Under the pieces are notes generated by a model. That model saw nothing but the letters and a program-made list of their open reading frames with translations, was not told the origin of the DNA and did no database searches. From Thauera butanivorans NBRC 103042 (GTDB taxonomy: Bacteria; Pseudomonadota; Gammaproteobacteria; Burkholderiales; Rhodocyclaceae): 64,000 bases of DNA. The stretch's first letter is position 1. Every line of letters starts with the position of its first letter. The DNA is taken from assembly GCF_001591165.1 (NCBI RefSeq), contig NZ_BCUG01000002.1, positions 154,574 to 218,573 on the forward strand, given 5' to 3'. Shown one piece after another: positions 21,804 to 34,241 of this stretch. Made by a program: the position numbers and the translations under genes.

Positions 21804-22367
21804 TCAGCCTTGCCCGGCCGGGATCAGGGGCAGGCAGCGGTAGAGCGCGGCGATCGACTTGCCGTCGGTCAGCTCGCCGTTGTGGATCGCCTCCTCGGCT
21901 TGCTCCACGCTCAGACTGAGCAATTCGAGGAATTCGCCGTCGTCCAGCGCATGCCCGACGTGGCGAAGCCCCGTAGCGAGGAATATCTCGATCCGTTCGT
22001 CGGAATAGCCAATGCACGGATGCATGACGCCGATGTAGCGCCACTGCTCCGCTTCGTAGCCGGTTTCCTCGCGCAGCTCCCGCCGGGCGCAGGCGAGGAT
22101 GTCCTCGCCGGGATCGATCTTGCCGGCGGGCAGCTCCAGGAACACCCGCCGCAAGGGATAGCGGAACTGGCGTTCGAACAGCAGACGGCCATCCGGCAGA
22201 AGCGCGACCACGACGACGGCGCCGGGGTGGCGGATGTATTCCCTCAGCCCCTCGCTGCCATCGGGCAGCAGTACCCGGTCGCGCCAAACCTTGAGCAGCC
22301 TGCCGTCGACGAGCTGCTCGCTCGCCAGCTCCCGCTCTTCGAGCGGGTCGGGCCGGGTCGTGCTCAC
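21804..22367 (-). CDS. Nudix hydrolase, ADP-ribose pyrophosphatase-like
   Basis: This 187-residue protein has a full Nudix box, GKIDPGEDILACARRELREETGYE split across residues 80-103 (G-x5-E-x7-R-E-x2-E-E-x-G). A preceding RYPLRRVFLELPAG block is typical of NudF-type ADP-ribose pyrophosphatases. These enzymes split ADP-ribose to AMP and ribose-5-phosphate, clearing an NAD breakdown product. It starts with GTG only four bases after the nuoN stop, so it should be translated from the nuo transcript. A link to NAD(H) turnover beside the main NADH oxidase is plausible but inferred. Confidence 0.88.
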   Translation of the reverse strand: MSTTRPDPLEERELASEQLVDGRLLKVWRDRVLLPDGSEGLREYIRHPGAVVVVALLPDGRLLFERQFRYPLRRVFLELPAGKIDPGEDILACARRELREETGYEAEQWRYIGVMHPCIGYSDERIEIFLATGLRHVGHALDDGEFLELLSLSVEQAEEAIHNGELTDGKSIAALYRCLPLIPAGQG

Positions 22368-22371
22368 CGAA

Positions 22372-23841
22372 TCAAAGCGAGCCGAGCAAGGCGTAGGCGC
22401 ACAGCGACATCAGCATCTGCGGCGCCAGGCCCAGGGCAGCGATCGCGATGCCGTTCGCCGACAGCATGACCCGCACTTCGGCCGGCGCATGGATCGGCGA
22501 CTCGTCGACCGGCGCATCGAAGTACATCACCTTGACGACGCGCAGGTAGTAGAACGCCCCCGCCACCGACAGCAGCACCGCGACCACGGCCAGCCAGAAA
22601 TAGCCCGCGGCGACCACCGCCTGCAGTACGGCCAGCTTGGCGAAGAAGCCGATGAAGAAAGGCACGCCCGCCATCGAGAACATCACGAACAGCATCATCA
22701 GCGCAAACCACGGGCTGCGCCTGTTGAGGCCCTTGAAGTCGTCGATGTTCTCGGCCTCGAAGCCGGCCCGCGACAGCAAGATCAGCATGCCGAAGGACGC
22801 CAGGCTCATGATCACGTAGGCGACGGCATAGAACATCGCCGAGCTGTAGGCATTGAGCGCGAAGTGCCGGTCGCCATCGACCACGCCCGCCAGCAGGCCG
22901 AGCAGCATGAAGCCCATGTGCGAGATACCGGAATAGGCCAGCATCCGCTTGATGTTCTGCTGCGCGATCGCTGCCAGGTTGCCGAGTGCGATCGACGCGA
23001 CCGCGACCAGCATCAGCATGCCCTGCCATTCCTCGGCGACGTCGAACAATGCCCAGATCAGCAGGCGGACGGCCATCGCGAACGCGGCGAGCTTGGGCGC
23101 GGCCGAGATCATCAGCGTCACGGCCGTGGGCGCGCCCTGATAGACGTCCGGCACCCACATGTGGAAGGGCACCACGCCCAGCTTGAAGCAGATGCCAGCG
23201 ACCAGGAAGACGAGGCCGAAGGTCAGCACGGTCTGGTTCGCCGCCTGGTTGTAGATGGACTGGGCGACGGCGGAGAATTCCAGCGAGCCGGTCGCGCCAT
23301 AGACCATCGACATGCCGTACAGCAGCAGGCCCGAGGCCAGCGCGCCGAGGACGAAGTACTTCATCGCCGCTTCGGTCGAACGTGCGGAGTCGCGATCGAA
23401 GGCGACCATCGTGTACAGCGCCAGCGACATCATTTCCAGGCCAATGTACATCGGCAGCATGTGGTTGGCCGAGACCATGACCATCATGCCCAGCGTCATC
23501 AGCAAGGCCAGCAGGTAGTACTCCGGCTTGTCGATCTTGCGATCGGCCAGGTAGCCCCGGCCGTACAGCAGCGCGATCGCGGTGGCGAAATAGATCATCA
23601 GCTTCAGGAAACTGCCCATCAGATCGCTGATGAACAGGTTGCTGAAGGTATATACCGGTTCGCCTTGCATCGTGTAGATGGTGATGAAGGCCGCCGCGAT
23701 CAGCGTCGCCTGCGTTGTGTAGTAAGCCAGCGAGCGTGCGATGCTGCGGGCGAAGGTGCTCGCCAGCATGATCACCAGGGCCATCACGGCGACGAAAATC
23801 TCTGCCGCGGCGGGGTAGAAGTCGGGGACGACAAAGTTCAT
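22372..23841 (-). CDS. nuoN: NADH-quinone oxidoreductase subunit N
   Basis: This 489-residue antiporter-like membrane subunit of complex I has about 14 hydrophobic helices and conserved charged residues in transmembrane segments, such as Lys in [19 protein letters not shown]. The phrase [16 protein letters not shown] is the signature of the NuoL/M/N family. It forms one of the proton-pumping modules of the membrane arm. It is the last nuo gene, 52 bp after nuoM. Length is normal. Confidence 0.97.
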   Translation of the reverse strand: MNFVVPDFYPAAAEIFVAVMALVIMLASTFARSIARSLAYYTTQATLIAAAFITIYTMQGEPVYTFSNLFISDLMGSFLKLMIYFATAIALLYGRGYLADRKIDKPEYYLLALLMTLGMMVMVSANHMLPMYIGLEMMSLALYTMVAFDRDSARSTEAAMKYFVLGALASGLLLYGMSMVYGATGSLEFSAVAQSIYNQAANQTVLTFGLVFLVAGICFKLGVVPFHMWVPDVYQGAPTAVTLMISAAPKLAAFAMAVRLLIWALFDVAEEWQGMLMLVAVASIALGNLAAIAQQNIKRMLAYSGISHMGFMLLGLLAGVVDGDRHFALNAYSSAMFYAVAYVIMSLASFGMLILLSRAGFEAENIDDFKGLNRRSPWFALMMLFVMFSMAGVPFFIGFFAKLAVLQAVVAAGYFWLAVVAVLLSVAGAFYYLRVVKVMYFDAPVDESPIHAPAEVRVMLSANGIAIAALGLAPQMLMSLCAYALLGSL

Positions 23842-23893
23842 CTTCTGACCAGTCCGTTAAGTGTCTCTAAAGGTGCCTCGAGCCTGACGGCAC

Positions 23894-25375
23894 TCAGAGC
23901 TTGCTCACGGCAACATGCCGCAGGAGTTCGTTGACCGAAGCGTGCATCACTTCGGTGAAGGGATAGGGATACAGGCCCATCGCCAGCACGCAGAAAGCAA
24001 GGATGGCGAGGAAGGCGAACTCGCGGGAGTTGAGATCCTCGAGCTCCGCCACGTGCTTGTTGGCAACCTTGCCGAACACCACCCGCTTGTACATCCACAG
24101 CGAGTAGGCCGCGCCGAGAATCAGCGTGATCGCCGCGCAGAAGCCGACCCAGAAGTTGAACTGCACCGCGCCGAGGATGACCATGAATTCGCCGACGAAG
24201 CCCGAGGTTGCCGGCAGCCCGGAGTTGGCCATCGCGAACAGCATGAAGAAGGCGGCGAACTTGGGCATGGTATGCACCACGCCGCCGTAGTCGGCGATCT
24301 GGCGCGAATGCACGCGGTCGTACAGCACGCCGATGCAAAGGAACATCGCGCCCGAGACGAAGCCGTGCGAGATCATCTGCACCAGCGCGCCTTCGACACC
24401 CATCGGGTTGAAGATGAAGAAGCCCAGGGTGACGAAACCCATGTGCGAGATCGAGGAATACGCGACCAGCTTCTTCATGTCGGCCTGCACCAGCGCGACG
24501 AAACCGATATACACCACCGCGATCAGCGACAGCGTGATGATCAGCCAGGCAAGCTCCTGCGACGCATCCGGCACGATCGGCAGCGAGAAGCGCAGGAAGC
24601 CGTAGGCGCCGAGCTTCAGCGCGATCGCGGCCAGCACCACCGAGCCGCCGGTGGGCGCTTCGACGTGGGCATCCGGCAGCCAGGTATGCACCGGCCACAT
24701 CGGCACCTTGACGCCGAAGGCGATCAGGAAGGCCAGGAAGATCAGGATCTGCGGCTCCATCTGCAGCGGCAGTTGATGCCAGTCGAGGATGCTGAAGCTG
24801 CCGCCGGACTGCATGAACAGGTACAGCAGCGCGATCAGCATCAGCAGCGAGCCGAGCAGCGTGTAGAGGAAGAACTTGATCGCGGCATAGACGCGGTTCG
24901 GGCCGCCCCAGACGCCGATGATCAGGTACAGCGGAATCAGCGAAGCCTCGAAGAACACGTAGAACAGCACGCCGTCCAGCGCCGAGAAAATGCCGTTCAT
25001 CAGGCCCGACATGATCAGGAAGGCCGCCATGTACTGCGCCACGCGATCCTCGATCACCTTCCAGCCTGCCATCACGACCATGATGGTGATGAAGGCGTTG
25101 AGGATCACGAACAGCACCGAGATGCCATCGACACCCAGGTGGTAGTTGATGTTGAAGCGCGGCACCCAGGAGCTGAGCTCGACGAACTGCATCGCGCTGG
25201 TCGTCGTGTCGAAGCCGGTGTAGAGCGGAATGGTGACGACGAAACCCACCACGGCAACCGCCAAGGCGAGCATCCGCGCCAGCGGGGCATTGCGATCGGA
25301 GCCGGTCGCGAGCACCAGCAGGCCGCCAAGAATCGGCACCCAGATCGCCAGACTGAGGAGAGGAATGTCCGTCAT
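23894..25375 (-). CDS. nuoM: NADH-quinone oxidoreductase subunit M
   Basis: This 493-residue proton-pumping subunit is homologous to Mrp antiporters. The antiporter core is clear: FLIAFGVKVPMWPVHTWLPD, AHVEAPTGGSVVLAAIALKL and MKKLVAYSSISHMGFVTLG. The conserved Lys of the trans-membrane proton path is present in GVKVPMWP. Start ATG gives MTDIPLLSLAIW. The gap to nuoL upstream is 77 bp, with no clear terminator or promoter. Confidence 0.97.
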   Translation of the reverse strand: MTDIPLLSLAIWVPILGGLLVLATGSDRNAPLARMLALAVAVVGFVVTIPLYTGFDTTTSAMQFVELSSWVPRFNINYHLGVDGISVLFVILNAFITIMVVMAGWKVIEDRVAQYMAAFLIMSGLMNGIFSALDGVLFYVFFEASLIPLYLIIGVWGGPNRVYAAIKFFLYTLLGSLLMLIALLYLFMQSGGSFSILDWHQLPLQMEPQILIFLAFLIAFGVKVPMWPVHTWLPDAHVEAPTGGSVVLAAIALKLGAYGFLRFSLPIVPDASQELAWLIITLSLIAVVYIGFVALVQADMKKLVAYSSISHMGFVTLGFFIFNPMGVEGALVQMISHGFVSGAMFLCIGVLYDRVHSRQIADYGGVVHTMPKFAAFFMLFAMANSGLPATSGFVGEFMVILGAVQFNFWVGFCAAITLILGAAYSLWMYKRVVFGKVANKHVAELEDLNSREFAFLAILAFCVLAMGLYPYPFTEVMHASVNELLRHVAVSKL

Positions 25376-25452
25376 CGTTGCTTTCCGTTCAGTGCGCCGC
25401 GGGCGGCGCGTTCCATCTTGTTATGAGTACGTTCCTGTTTGCCCTGCCCCGC

Positions 25453-27474
25453 TTACCCGCGGTTGAACCAGAAGGTAAGCAGGATGAACACGCCGATGAT
25501 CATCACGAAGGCGTACTGGTACAGGTGGCCGGTCTGGAACAGGCGTGACATCTGCGCGACCCAGCCCACCAGCCTGGCCGTGCCATTCACCGCGACGCCA
25601 TCGATCAGGGCCTGGTCGCCCGCCTTCCACAAGCCCTTGCCGAGCGCGCGCGCGCCACCAGCGAAGAAGATCTCGTTGAAACGGTCGAAGAAGTACTTGT
25701 TCTCCAGCAGGCAGTAGATCGGCTTGAAGATGCGCTGGATCGCGGCCGGGATGTCCGGCCTCACCATGTAGAAGAACCAGGCCACCACGACACCGCCCAT
25801 CGCCAGCCAGAACGGCGCGGTCTGCAGGCCGTGGATCGCCATCGCCAGCGGGCCGTGGAAGTTCGCTTCGAGCTCCTTCAGGCCGACGTGGTTGTCGCCG
25901 ACGAAGATGACGTCCTTGAACCAGTCACCGAACAGCATCGGTTCGATGGTGAAGAAGCCGATCAGCACCGAGGGGATGGCCAGCAGCACCAGCGGCAGCG
26001 TGACGACCCACGGCGACTCGTGCGGCTTCTGGCCGGGGGCGAGGCCATGGTGGTGGTCGGCGCTCGGCTCCTCGTCGTCGTGGTCGCCATGGTGGTCATG
26101 ATGGCCGTGCGCGTTGCCGAAGCGTTCCTTGCCGTGGAACACCAGGAAGTACATGCGGAAGGAGTAGAACGCGGTCACGAACACGCCCAGCATGACGCAG
26201 AACAGCGCGTAGCCGGCACCCGGGATGGTCGAGGCATGCACCGCCTCGATGATCGAGTCCTTGGAGAAGAAGCCCGAGAACAGCGGGAAGCCGATCAGCG
26301 CCAGCGAGCCCAGCAGCGAGGTGAACCAGGTGATCGGCATGTACTTCCACAGGCCGCCCATGTTGCGCATGTCCTGGTCGTGGTGCATGCCGATGATCAC
26401 CGAGCCGGCACCGAGGAACAGCAGGGCCTTGAAGAAGGCGTGCGTCATCAGGTGGAAGACGGCTGCCGAGTAGGCCGACACGCCGAGCGCCACCGTCATG
26501 TAGCCGAGCTGGGACAGCGTCGAGTAGGCGACCACGCGCTTGATGTCGTTCTGCACGATGCCGAGGAAGCCCATGAACAGCGCGGTCGTGGCGCCGATCA
26601 CCAGCACGAAGGACAGCGCCGTGTCGGACAGCTCGAACAGCGGCGACATGCGCGCCACCATGAAGATGCCGGCGGTCACCATGGTCGCGGCGTGGATCAG
26701 CGCCGAGATCGGGGTCGGGCCTTCCATCGAGTCGGGCAGCCAGACGTGCAGCGGCACCTGGGCGGACTTGCCCATCGCACCGATGAACAGACAGATGCAG
26801 ATCGCGGTGATCAGCGGCCAGCCGGTGACGGCCATTTCCTGGGAAGCGAGGCTGTCGGCCTGGGCGAACACTTCGGCGTAGTTCAGCGAGCCGGTGTAAG
26901 CCGCGATCAGGCCGATGCCGAGCAGGAAGCCGAAGTCGCCGACACGGTTGACCAGGAAGGCCTTCAGGTTGGCGTAGATCGCGGTCGGGCGGTCGTACCA
27001 GAAGCCGATCAGCAGATACGAGACGAGGCCCACCGCTTCCCAGCCGAAGAACAGCTGCATGAAGTTGTTGGACATCACCAGCATCAGCATCGAGAAGGTG
27101 AACAGCGAGATGTAGCTGAAGAAGCGCTGGTAGCCGGGGTCTTCCGCCATGTAGCCGATGGTGTAGATGTGCACCATCAGCGACACGAAGGTCACCACCA
27201 GCATCATCATCACCGTCAGCGAGTCGATCAGGAAGCCGACTTCGAAGGTGAGGCCGCCCGCCACCATCCAGGTGTAGATCGTGCCGTTGAAGGTGTTGCC
27301 CGCCTGCACGTCCTGGTAGATGTACACCGAGGCGGCCAGTGCGATCGCCACGCCGAGGATGGTGACGACGTGCGCGCCGGTGCGTCCGATCGCCTTGCCG
27401 AACAGTCCGGCCAGAATCGCGCCGGCGAGCGGCGCCAGCGGCACGAGGAGATAGAGAGTCTGCATGTCCGTCAT
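25453..27474 (-). CDS. nuoL: NADH-quinone oxidoreductase subunit L
   Basis: This 673-residue distal antiporter-like subunit includes the long lateral helix at its C-terminus that braces the membrane arm. Key motifs are FIGAMGKSAQVPLHVWLPDS, MEGPTPISALIHAATMV and KRVVAYSTLSQLGYM. Between helices near residues 456-478 it carries a loop of His, Asp and Glu (HGHHDHHGDHDDEEP and a later DHHHG) that could bind metal ions. Start ATG gives MTDMQTLYLLVPL. The gene follows nuoK by 12 bp. Confidence 0.97.
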   Translation of the reverse strand: MTDMQTLYLLVPLAPLAGAILAGLFGKAIGRTGAHVVTILGVAIALAASVYIYQDVQAGNTFNGTIYTWMVAGGLTFEVGFLIDSLTVMMMLVVTFVSLMVHIYTIGYMAEDPGYQRFFSYISLFTFSMLMLVMSNNFMQLFFGWEAVGLVSYLLIGFWYDRPTAIYANLKAFLVNRVGDFGFLLGIGLIAAYTGSLNYAEVFAQADSLASQEMAVTGWPLITAICICLFIGAMGKSAQVPLHVWLPDSMEGPTPISALIHAATMVTAGIFMVARMSPLFELSDTALSFVLVIGATTALFMGFLGIVQNDIKRVVAYSTLSQLGYMTVALGVSAYSAAVFHLMTHAFFKALLFLGAGSVIIGMHHDQDMRNMGGLWKYMPITWFTSLLGSLALIGFPLFSGFFSKDSIIEAVHASTIPGAGYALFCVMLGVFVTAFYSFRMYFLVFHGKERFGNAHGHHDHHGDHDDEEPSADHHHGLAPGQKPHESPWVVTLPLVLLAIPSVLIGFFTIEPMLFGDWFKDVIFVGDNHVGLKELEANFHGPLAMAIHGLQTAPFWLAMGGVVVAWFFYMVRPDIPAAIQRIFKPIYCLLENKYFFDRFNEIFFAGGARALGKGLWKAGDQALIDGVAVNGTARLVGWVAQMSRLFQTGHLYQYAFVMIIGVFILLTFWFNRG

Positions 27475-27486
27475 CGTGACGCTTCC

Positions 27487-27792
27487 TTAACCCTTGAGGC
27501 TGTCCAGATCATCCACGTGGATCGTGCGCATGTTGCGGAACATGACGATCAGGATCGCGAGGCCGATCGCGGACTCCGCCGCGGCGACCGTGAGGATGAA
27601 GAAAACGAAAACCTGGCCGGCGATGTCGCCCAGATAGTGCGAGAAGGCGATGAAGTTCATGTTCACCGCAAGCAGCATCAGTTCGATGGCCATCAGCAGC
27701 ACGATCAGGTTCTTCCGGTTCAGGAAGATCCCGACAACGCTGATCGCGAACAAGATCGCGCCCAGGATGAGGTAGTGGGAAAGCGAAAGCAT
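27487..27792 (-). CDS. nuoK: NADH-quinone oxidoreductase subunit K
   Basis: This 101-residue, three-helix membrane subunit has the conserved Glu residues in helices two and three ([16 protein letters not shown] and [12 protein letters not shown]). These take part in the proton channel near the quinone site. Length and the start [15 protein letters not shown] are standard. It sits 62 bp after nuoJ and 12 bp before nuoL. Confidence 0.97.
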   Translation of the reverse strand: MLSLSHYLILGAILFAISVVGIFLNRKNLIVLLMAIELMLLAVNMNFIAFSHYLGDIAGQVFVFFILTVAAAESAIGLAILIVMFRNMRTIHVDDLDSLKG

Positions 27793-27854
27793 CTGTGGTG
27801 ACTCCCTGATCGCACCGGTGCGTCACCGGTGCGTTTCTATTTTCGCGTGCTGTT

Positions 27855-28460
27855 TCAGTCTTCTTTTTCGGCCTGCATCTTGACCAGCTCGACGCGGCCC
27901 TCGCGCTTGACCGCCACCTGCTCGGAGGCCGGGATGCTCTTGATGCCCTTGCGCTTGCGCAGGGTCAGCGTGACCGCCGCGACCATCGCCACCAGCAGCA
28001 CCAGCGAAGCCAGTTCGAACGGATAGACGTAGTCGGTATAGAGCACGCGGCCGAGTTCGCGGGTGTTGCTGAAGCTCTCACCCGCCGGCGGCGGCGCGGG
28101 CATCGCCTCGAGCCCGAAGTAGGAGCCGCCGAGCACCATCGCCATCTCGACCAGCATCAGGATGCCGACCAGCGCACCGACGGGCAGATAGCTCCAGAAG
28201 CCTTCGCGGATACGGTCGAGATTGATGTCCAGCATCATCACGACGAACAGGAACAGCACCATCACCGCGCCGACGTAGACCATCACCAGCGTGATGGCGA
28301 GGAATTCCGCCTGCAGCAACAGCCAGATACCGCCCGCGTTGAAGAAAGTCAGCACCAGGAACAGCGCGGCATGCACCGGGTTCCGGGCGGTGATTACCCT
28401 CAGCGCCGCGAACACCATGATCACGGCGAGAAAGTAGAAGACGAAGGTCTTGAATTCCAT
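27855..28460 (-). CDS. nuoJ: NADH-quinone oxidoreductase subunit J
   Basis: This 201-residue protein has about five membrane helices. Helix three has the conserved VMVYVGAVMVLFLFVVMMLD stretch, which in complex I undergoes the pi-bulge transition coupled to quinone reduction. The C-terminal 30 residues are hydrophilic and charged (KREGRVELVKMQAEKED), as in other betaproteobacterial NuoJ proteins. Start ATG gives MEFKTFVFYF. It follows nuoI by 33 bp. Confidence 0.97.
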   Translation of the reverse strand: MEFKTFVFYFLAVIMVFAALRVITARNPVHAALFLVLTFFNAGGIWLLLQAEFLAITLVMVYVGAVMVLFLFVVMMLDINLDRIREGFWSYLPVGALVGILMLVEMAMVLGGSYFGLEAMPAPPPAGESFSNTRELGRVLYTDYVYPFELASLVLLVAMVAAVTLTLRKRKGIKSIPASEQVAVKREGRVELVKMQAEKED

Positions 28461-28493
28461 GTTCTTGACTCATGGCGCGCAAGGCGCCGTCCG

Positions 28494-28979
28494 TTAGCGG
28501 TATTTGGCGTCCTGCTCGCGGTCGGCCGCGATCTGCGCTTCGTGGCGGTCCCCCACGGCAAGCAGCATCTGCTTGGTGTAGTAGAGATCGCCCCGCTGTT
28601 CGCCGTGGTACTCGAACACGCGCGTCTCGACGATGGCATCGACGGGACAGGCTTCCTCGCAGAAACCGCAGAAGATGCACTTCGTCAGATCGATGTCGTA
28701 GCGGCTGGTACGGCGCGAGCCGTCCTCACGCTGCTCGGATTCGATCGTGATCGCCATTGCCGGGCAGATCGCTTCGCACAGCTTGCACGCGATGCAGCGC
28801 TCCTCGCCGTTCGGATAGCGGCGCAGGGCATGCAGGCCGCGGAAGCGGTTGCTCTGAGGCGTTTTTTCCTCGGGGAACTGGACGGTGATCTTGCGCTGGA
28901 AGAAATGCCGCCCGGTCAGGGCCATGCCCTTGACCAATTCCTTCAGGAACAGACTGCCGATGTAATCCTTGGCACCCAT
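28494..28979 (-). CDS. nuoI: NADH-quinone oxidoreductase subunit I
   Basis: This 161-residue ferredoxin-like subunit carries two [4Fe-4S] clusters (N6a and N6b). The two Cys motifs are [12 protein letters not shown] and [12 protein letters not shown]. It hands electrons from NuoG to NuoB at the base of the hydrophilic arm. The N-terminal amphipathic helix ([19 protein letters not shown]) anchors it to the membrane arm. It follows nuoH by seven bases. Confidence 0.97.
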   Translation of the reverse strand: MGAKDYIGSLFLKELVKGMALTGRHFFQRKITVQFPEEKTPQSNRFRGLHALRRYPNGEERCIACKLCEAICPAMAITIESEQREDGSRRTSRYDIDLTKCIFCGFCEEACPVDAIVETRVFEYHGEQRGDLYYTKQMLLAVGDRHEAQIAADREQDAKYR

Positions 28980-28986
28980 GGTCTTC

Positions 28987-30036
28987 TCAACTCCAGATCG
29001 ACAGCGGCGACATCATCCACACCGCCACCACAAACACCCACACGAGGGTCACAGGGATGAACACTTTCCAGCCCAGGCGCATGATCTGGTCGTAGCGGAA
29101 GCGAGGGAAAGTCGCACGTGCCCACAGGAAGATGAACAGAATCGCGGCGGTCTTGATCGCCAGCCAGTGGAAGCCATCCGGCAGGAAACCCACCGGCGAC
29201 AGCCAGCCGCCCAGGAACAGGACCGAGGTCAGGATCGAGACCAGGATCATGTTGGCGTACTCGGCGAGGAAGAACAGCGCGAAGGCCATGCCCGAATATT
29301 CGACCATGTGGCCCGCCACCACCTCGGCTTCGCCTTCGACGACGTCGAAAGGCGCGCGGTTGGTTTCGGCGATGCCCGAGATCAGATAGACGACGAACAT
29401 CGGCAGTAGCGGCAGCCAGTTCCACGACAGGAAGCCCAGGCCCATGTCGGCGAACATGCCGGTCCCCTGCGAGATGACGATGTCGCTCAGGTTCAGGCTG
29501 GCCGAGATCAGCAGCACGCAGATCAGCGCGAAGCCCATCGACACTTCGTAGGACACCATCTGCGCGGCGGCGCGCATCGAGCCCAGGAAGGGATACTTCG
29601 AGTTCGATGCCCAGCCGGCGACGATCACGCCATAGACTTCCAGCGAGGTGATCGCGAGCAGGAACAGCAGGCCGGCATTGACGTTGGCCAGCACCAGCCC
29701 GTCATCGAAGGGCACCACCGCCCAGGCCGCCAGCGACGGCGCGATGGCGAGGATCGGGCCGAGGATGAACAGCCCCTTGTTGGAACTGCTCGGAACGATG
29801 ATTTCCTTCAGCAGCAGCTTGACGCCGTCGGCGATCGGCTGCAGCAGGCCTTTCGGGCCGACGCGGTTGGGGCCGATGCGAACCTGCATGTAGCCGATGA
29901 CCTTGCGCTCGGCCAGGGTCAGGTAGGCCACACAGATCATCAGGGGCGCGATGATCGCGACGATCTTGGCCAGCGTCCACACTGCAGGCCAGGCAGGGCC
30001 GAAGAAGTCGGCGACGGGTTGCAGCATCGATTCCAT
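28987..30036 (-). CDS. nuoH: NADH-quinone oxidoreductase subunit H
   Basis: This 349-residue membrane subunit of about eight helices forms part of the quinone chamber. It shows the conserved [19 protein letters not shown] segment and the acidic loop [19 protein letters not shown], both diagnostic. The ATG and the nuoG stop share one base (TGATG), so translation is coupled. Length is typical. Confidence 0.97.
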   Translation of the reverse strand: MESMLQPVADFFGPAWPAVWTLAKIVAIIAPLMICVAYLTLAERKVIGYMQVRIGPNRVGPKGLLQPIADGVKLLLKEIIVPSSSNKGLFILGPILAIAPSLAAWAVVPFDDGLVLANVNAGLLFLLAITSLEVYGVIVAGWASNSKYPFLGSMRAAAQMVSYEVSMGFALICVLLISASLNLSDIVISQGTGMFADMGLGFLSWNWLPLLPMFVVYLISGIAETNRAPFDVVEGEAEVVAGHMVEYSGMAFALFFLAEYANMILVSILTSVLFLGGWLSPVGFLPDGFHWLAIKTAAILFIFLWARATFPRFRYDQIMRLGWKVFIPVTLVWVFVVAVWMMSPLSIWS

Positions 30037-32368
30037 CAGGCACGCTCCAAGCTCAATTCACCGCTCATCGCGCCGAGCGTCGCGGTCGATATGTGCGCGG
30101 CCGCAATCCTCACGCAGGCTGTGGCAAGCGCCGGATCGGCCTGCGCGACCAGTTCCGCGGACGCCGGCCCCTGCGTCACGCGGACGCGGTCGCCGTCGGC
30201 GATACCCAGCGCGGCGAGCGTCGCGGGCGCGATACGCGCCGTCGGCGCCTTGGCATCGCGGGTCTTCTGCAAGGCCTCGGCACGACGAACGATCGGATCG
30301 GCAAAATGGATCGGCACGTCGGTGACACGCTCCAGCGCTCCGCCCGGAGCTTCGGCCACGCTGACGATGATGCCCTCGATGCTGTTGCCGAGCTTCGACG
30401 CCACATCCTCACCCAGCGCCTCGGCGCGCACGGCTTCGGAATCGTTCTGCGAGAAGCCATCGAGCGACAGCAGGTTGCCCAGCACGCGCAGCACCTTCCA
30501 GGCCGGCCGCGTCTCGCCTTGCGGGCGGGCGACGGCATTGAAGCTCTGCGCCCGACCTTCGCAATTCACGTAAGTACCGGAGGTCTCGGTGAAGGGCGCG
30601 ACCGGCAGCATCACGTCGGCGACGCCACGCAGCGACTCGGAATCGAAGGCGCTCAGGGCGACGACCAGTTGGGCGGAACCCAGCGCGGCAGTGGCCGCCG
30701 AAGGATTGGCGAAATCGAAGGCGGGTTCGGCGCCGAGCACGACATAGGCCTTGCGCGCCTGCTCGATCATGGCCGCGGCGTCGAGGCCGCCGTTCGCCGG
30801 AACGGCGCCAGCCAGATGACCGCCGACGCTGTTGGCCGCCTCGCCGATGAAGCCGAAGACGCCACCGGTGAGATGAGCGATTTCCTGGGCGAGCATCTGC
30901 AGTTCGCTGGCGCGGGCATGCTGCACGGCCAGGTTGCCGAGCCAGACCGCAGGCTTGCGGCCCGAGGCCAGGCTCTTCGCGATCGAACGCGCTTCGTCCG
31001 ACACCTGCTCCGGCAGTTTGCCGCGCAGCGCCACCGACACCTCGGCGCCCTTCTCTTCGGCCAGCGCCGCGACGATCTGCGCCAGCGCCGACACCATGGC
31101 CGACGGTGCGACCAGGGCACGACTCCTGACCGGCAGCAGCCACTCTTCGGCGTTCGGGCCGAGCGCACTCACCTGCAAGCCCTTCTTCGCCGCCTGGCGA
31201 ACGCGCTGCGCCAGCAACGGTGCATCCTTGCGCAGGAAGCTGCCGACCACCAGCAGGCGGTCCAGCTCCTTGACGCCGGCGATCGGCATGCCCAGCCAGG
31301 GGGCACCGCCGCACTTGCCGTCGGCACGGAAGTCCGACTGGCGCAAGCGGAAATCGACGTTGTCCGAACCCAGGCCCCGCATCAGCTTCTGCAGCAGATA
31401 CAGTTCTTCGACGGTGGCGTGCGGCGAACCCAGCGCGCCGATCGAGGCCGGGCCGTGGTCCTTGGCGATGCCGCGCAGCCCGTTGGCGACGAATTCGAGC
31501 GCCGCCTGCCAATCGACCCGCTTCCACTCGCCGCCCTGCTTGATCATCGGCACGGTCAGGCGTTCGTCGCTGTTGAGCGCCTCGTAGGAGAAGCGATCCT
31601 TGTCGGACAGCCAGCACTCGTTGATTTCTTCGTTCTCGAGCGGCAGCACGCGCTTGACCACGTCGTGCTTGGTCTGGACGATCAGGTTCGAGCCGAGCGA
31701 ATCGTGCGGACTCACCGATTTGCGCCGCGACAGCTCCCAGGTGCGCGCGGCGAAGCGGAAGGGCTTCGAGGTCAGCGCGCCCACCGGGCAGAGGTCGATG
31801 ATGTTGCCCGACAGCTCCGAGTCGATGGTCTTCTCGATGAAGGGCATGATCTCGGCGTGCTCGCCGCGGAAGGCCTGGCCGAGTTCCATCTCGCCGGCGA
31901 TCTCGGCGGTGAAGCGGACACAGCGCGTGCAGTTGATGCAGCGCGTCATGTCGGTCGACACCAGCGAGCCGAGGTTCTTGTTGAAGACGACGCGCTTCTC
32001 TTCCTGGTAGCGCGAAGCCGACGAACCATAGCCGACCGCCAGATCCTGCAGCTGGCACTCACCGCCCTGGTCGCAGATCGGGCAGTCGAGCGGGTGGTTG
32101 ATCAGCAGGAACTCCATGACGCCCTTCTGGGCCTTCACGGCGAGTTCCGAGTGCGTCCACACCTTCATGCCGTTGGTCACCGGCGTGGCACAGGCGGGTA
32201 GCGGCTTGGGCGCCTTCTCCACCTGGACGAGACACATCCGGCAGTTGGCCGCGATCGACAGTTTCTTGTGATAGCAGAAGTGCGGAATGTAGGCGCCGGC
32301 AGCGGCGGCAGCATCCATCACGGTGCTGCCGTCGTCGACCTGGACCTGCTTGCCGTCGATTTCGATCT

Positions 32369-32375
<7 letters not shown>
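30036..32375 (-). CDS. nuoG: NADH-quinone oxidoreductase subunit G
   Basis: This 779-residue subunit has an N-terminal ferredoxin-like region with a [2Fe-2S] site ([19 protein letters not shown]), a His/Cys-ligated cluster ([15 protein letters not shown]) and a [4Fe-4S] site ([10 protein letters not shown] with a later LCPVGAL). A long molybdopterin-oxidoreductase-like domain without cofactor follows. It relays electrons from NuoF towards NuoI. The ATG overlaps the nuoF stop by seven bases. The C-terminal domain is shorter than in E. coli NuoG (about 908 residues), as usual for betaproteobacteria. Confidence 0.96.
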
Positions 32376-33684
<1,309 letters not shown>

Positions 33685-33688
<4 letters not shown>

Positions 33689-34164
33689 TTCTTGTCCAGG
33701 TCCGCCAGCATCTGGTCGATCTTTTCCGTGGTCATCCAGCTGCACATCTGGTGGTTGTTCACCAGCAGTACAGGTGCATCGCCACAGGCACCCATGCACT
33801 CGCCTTCCTTCAGCGTGAACTTGCCGTCGGGCGTGGTCTCGTTGAAATCGATTCCCAGCTTCTGCTTGACGTACTCGGCGGCATGGACTCCGCCGGACAA
33901 GGCACAGGGCAGGTTCGTGCACACGGTGATCTTGTGGCGCCCCACCGGCTCGAGATCGTACATGTTGTAGAAGCTGGCCACCTCGTAGGCCGCGATCGGC
34001 GGCATCTCGAGATAGCGGGCGACGAACTCGATGAGTTCCTTCGGCAGCCACCCTTTCTCGACCTGCGCGATGCGCAGCGCTGCCATCACGGCAGACTGCT
34101 TCTGGTCTGGTGGATACTTGGCGATCTCTCGATCGATCTGTTGCAAGGATTCCTGGCTCAGCAT
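33685..34164 (-). CDS. nuoE: NADH-quinone oxidoreductase subunit E
   Basis: This 159-residue thioredoxin-fold subunit carries the [2Fe-2S] cluster N1a. Ligands are seen as [12 protein letters not shown] and [10 protein letters not shown]. The N-terminal helical region ([20 protein letters not shown]) matches the family. It partners NuoF in the NADH dehydrogenase module. It begins 77 bp after nuoD, the largest gap in the nuoA-F part of the operon. Confidence 0.97.
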
Positions 34165-34241
34165 TTCGTTTTGATCTTCCGGATAGCCTGCCGACTCTTG
34201 TTAGCCGATGTCACGCCCATGGCGCGGGAAGCGGTCCGACC

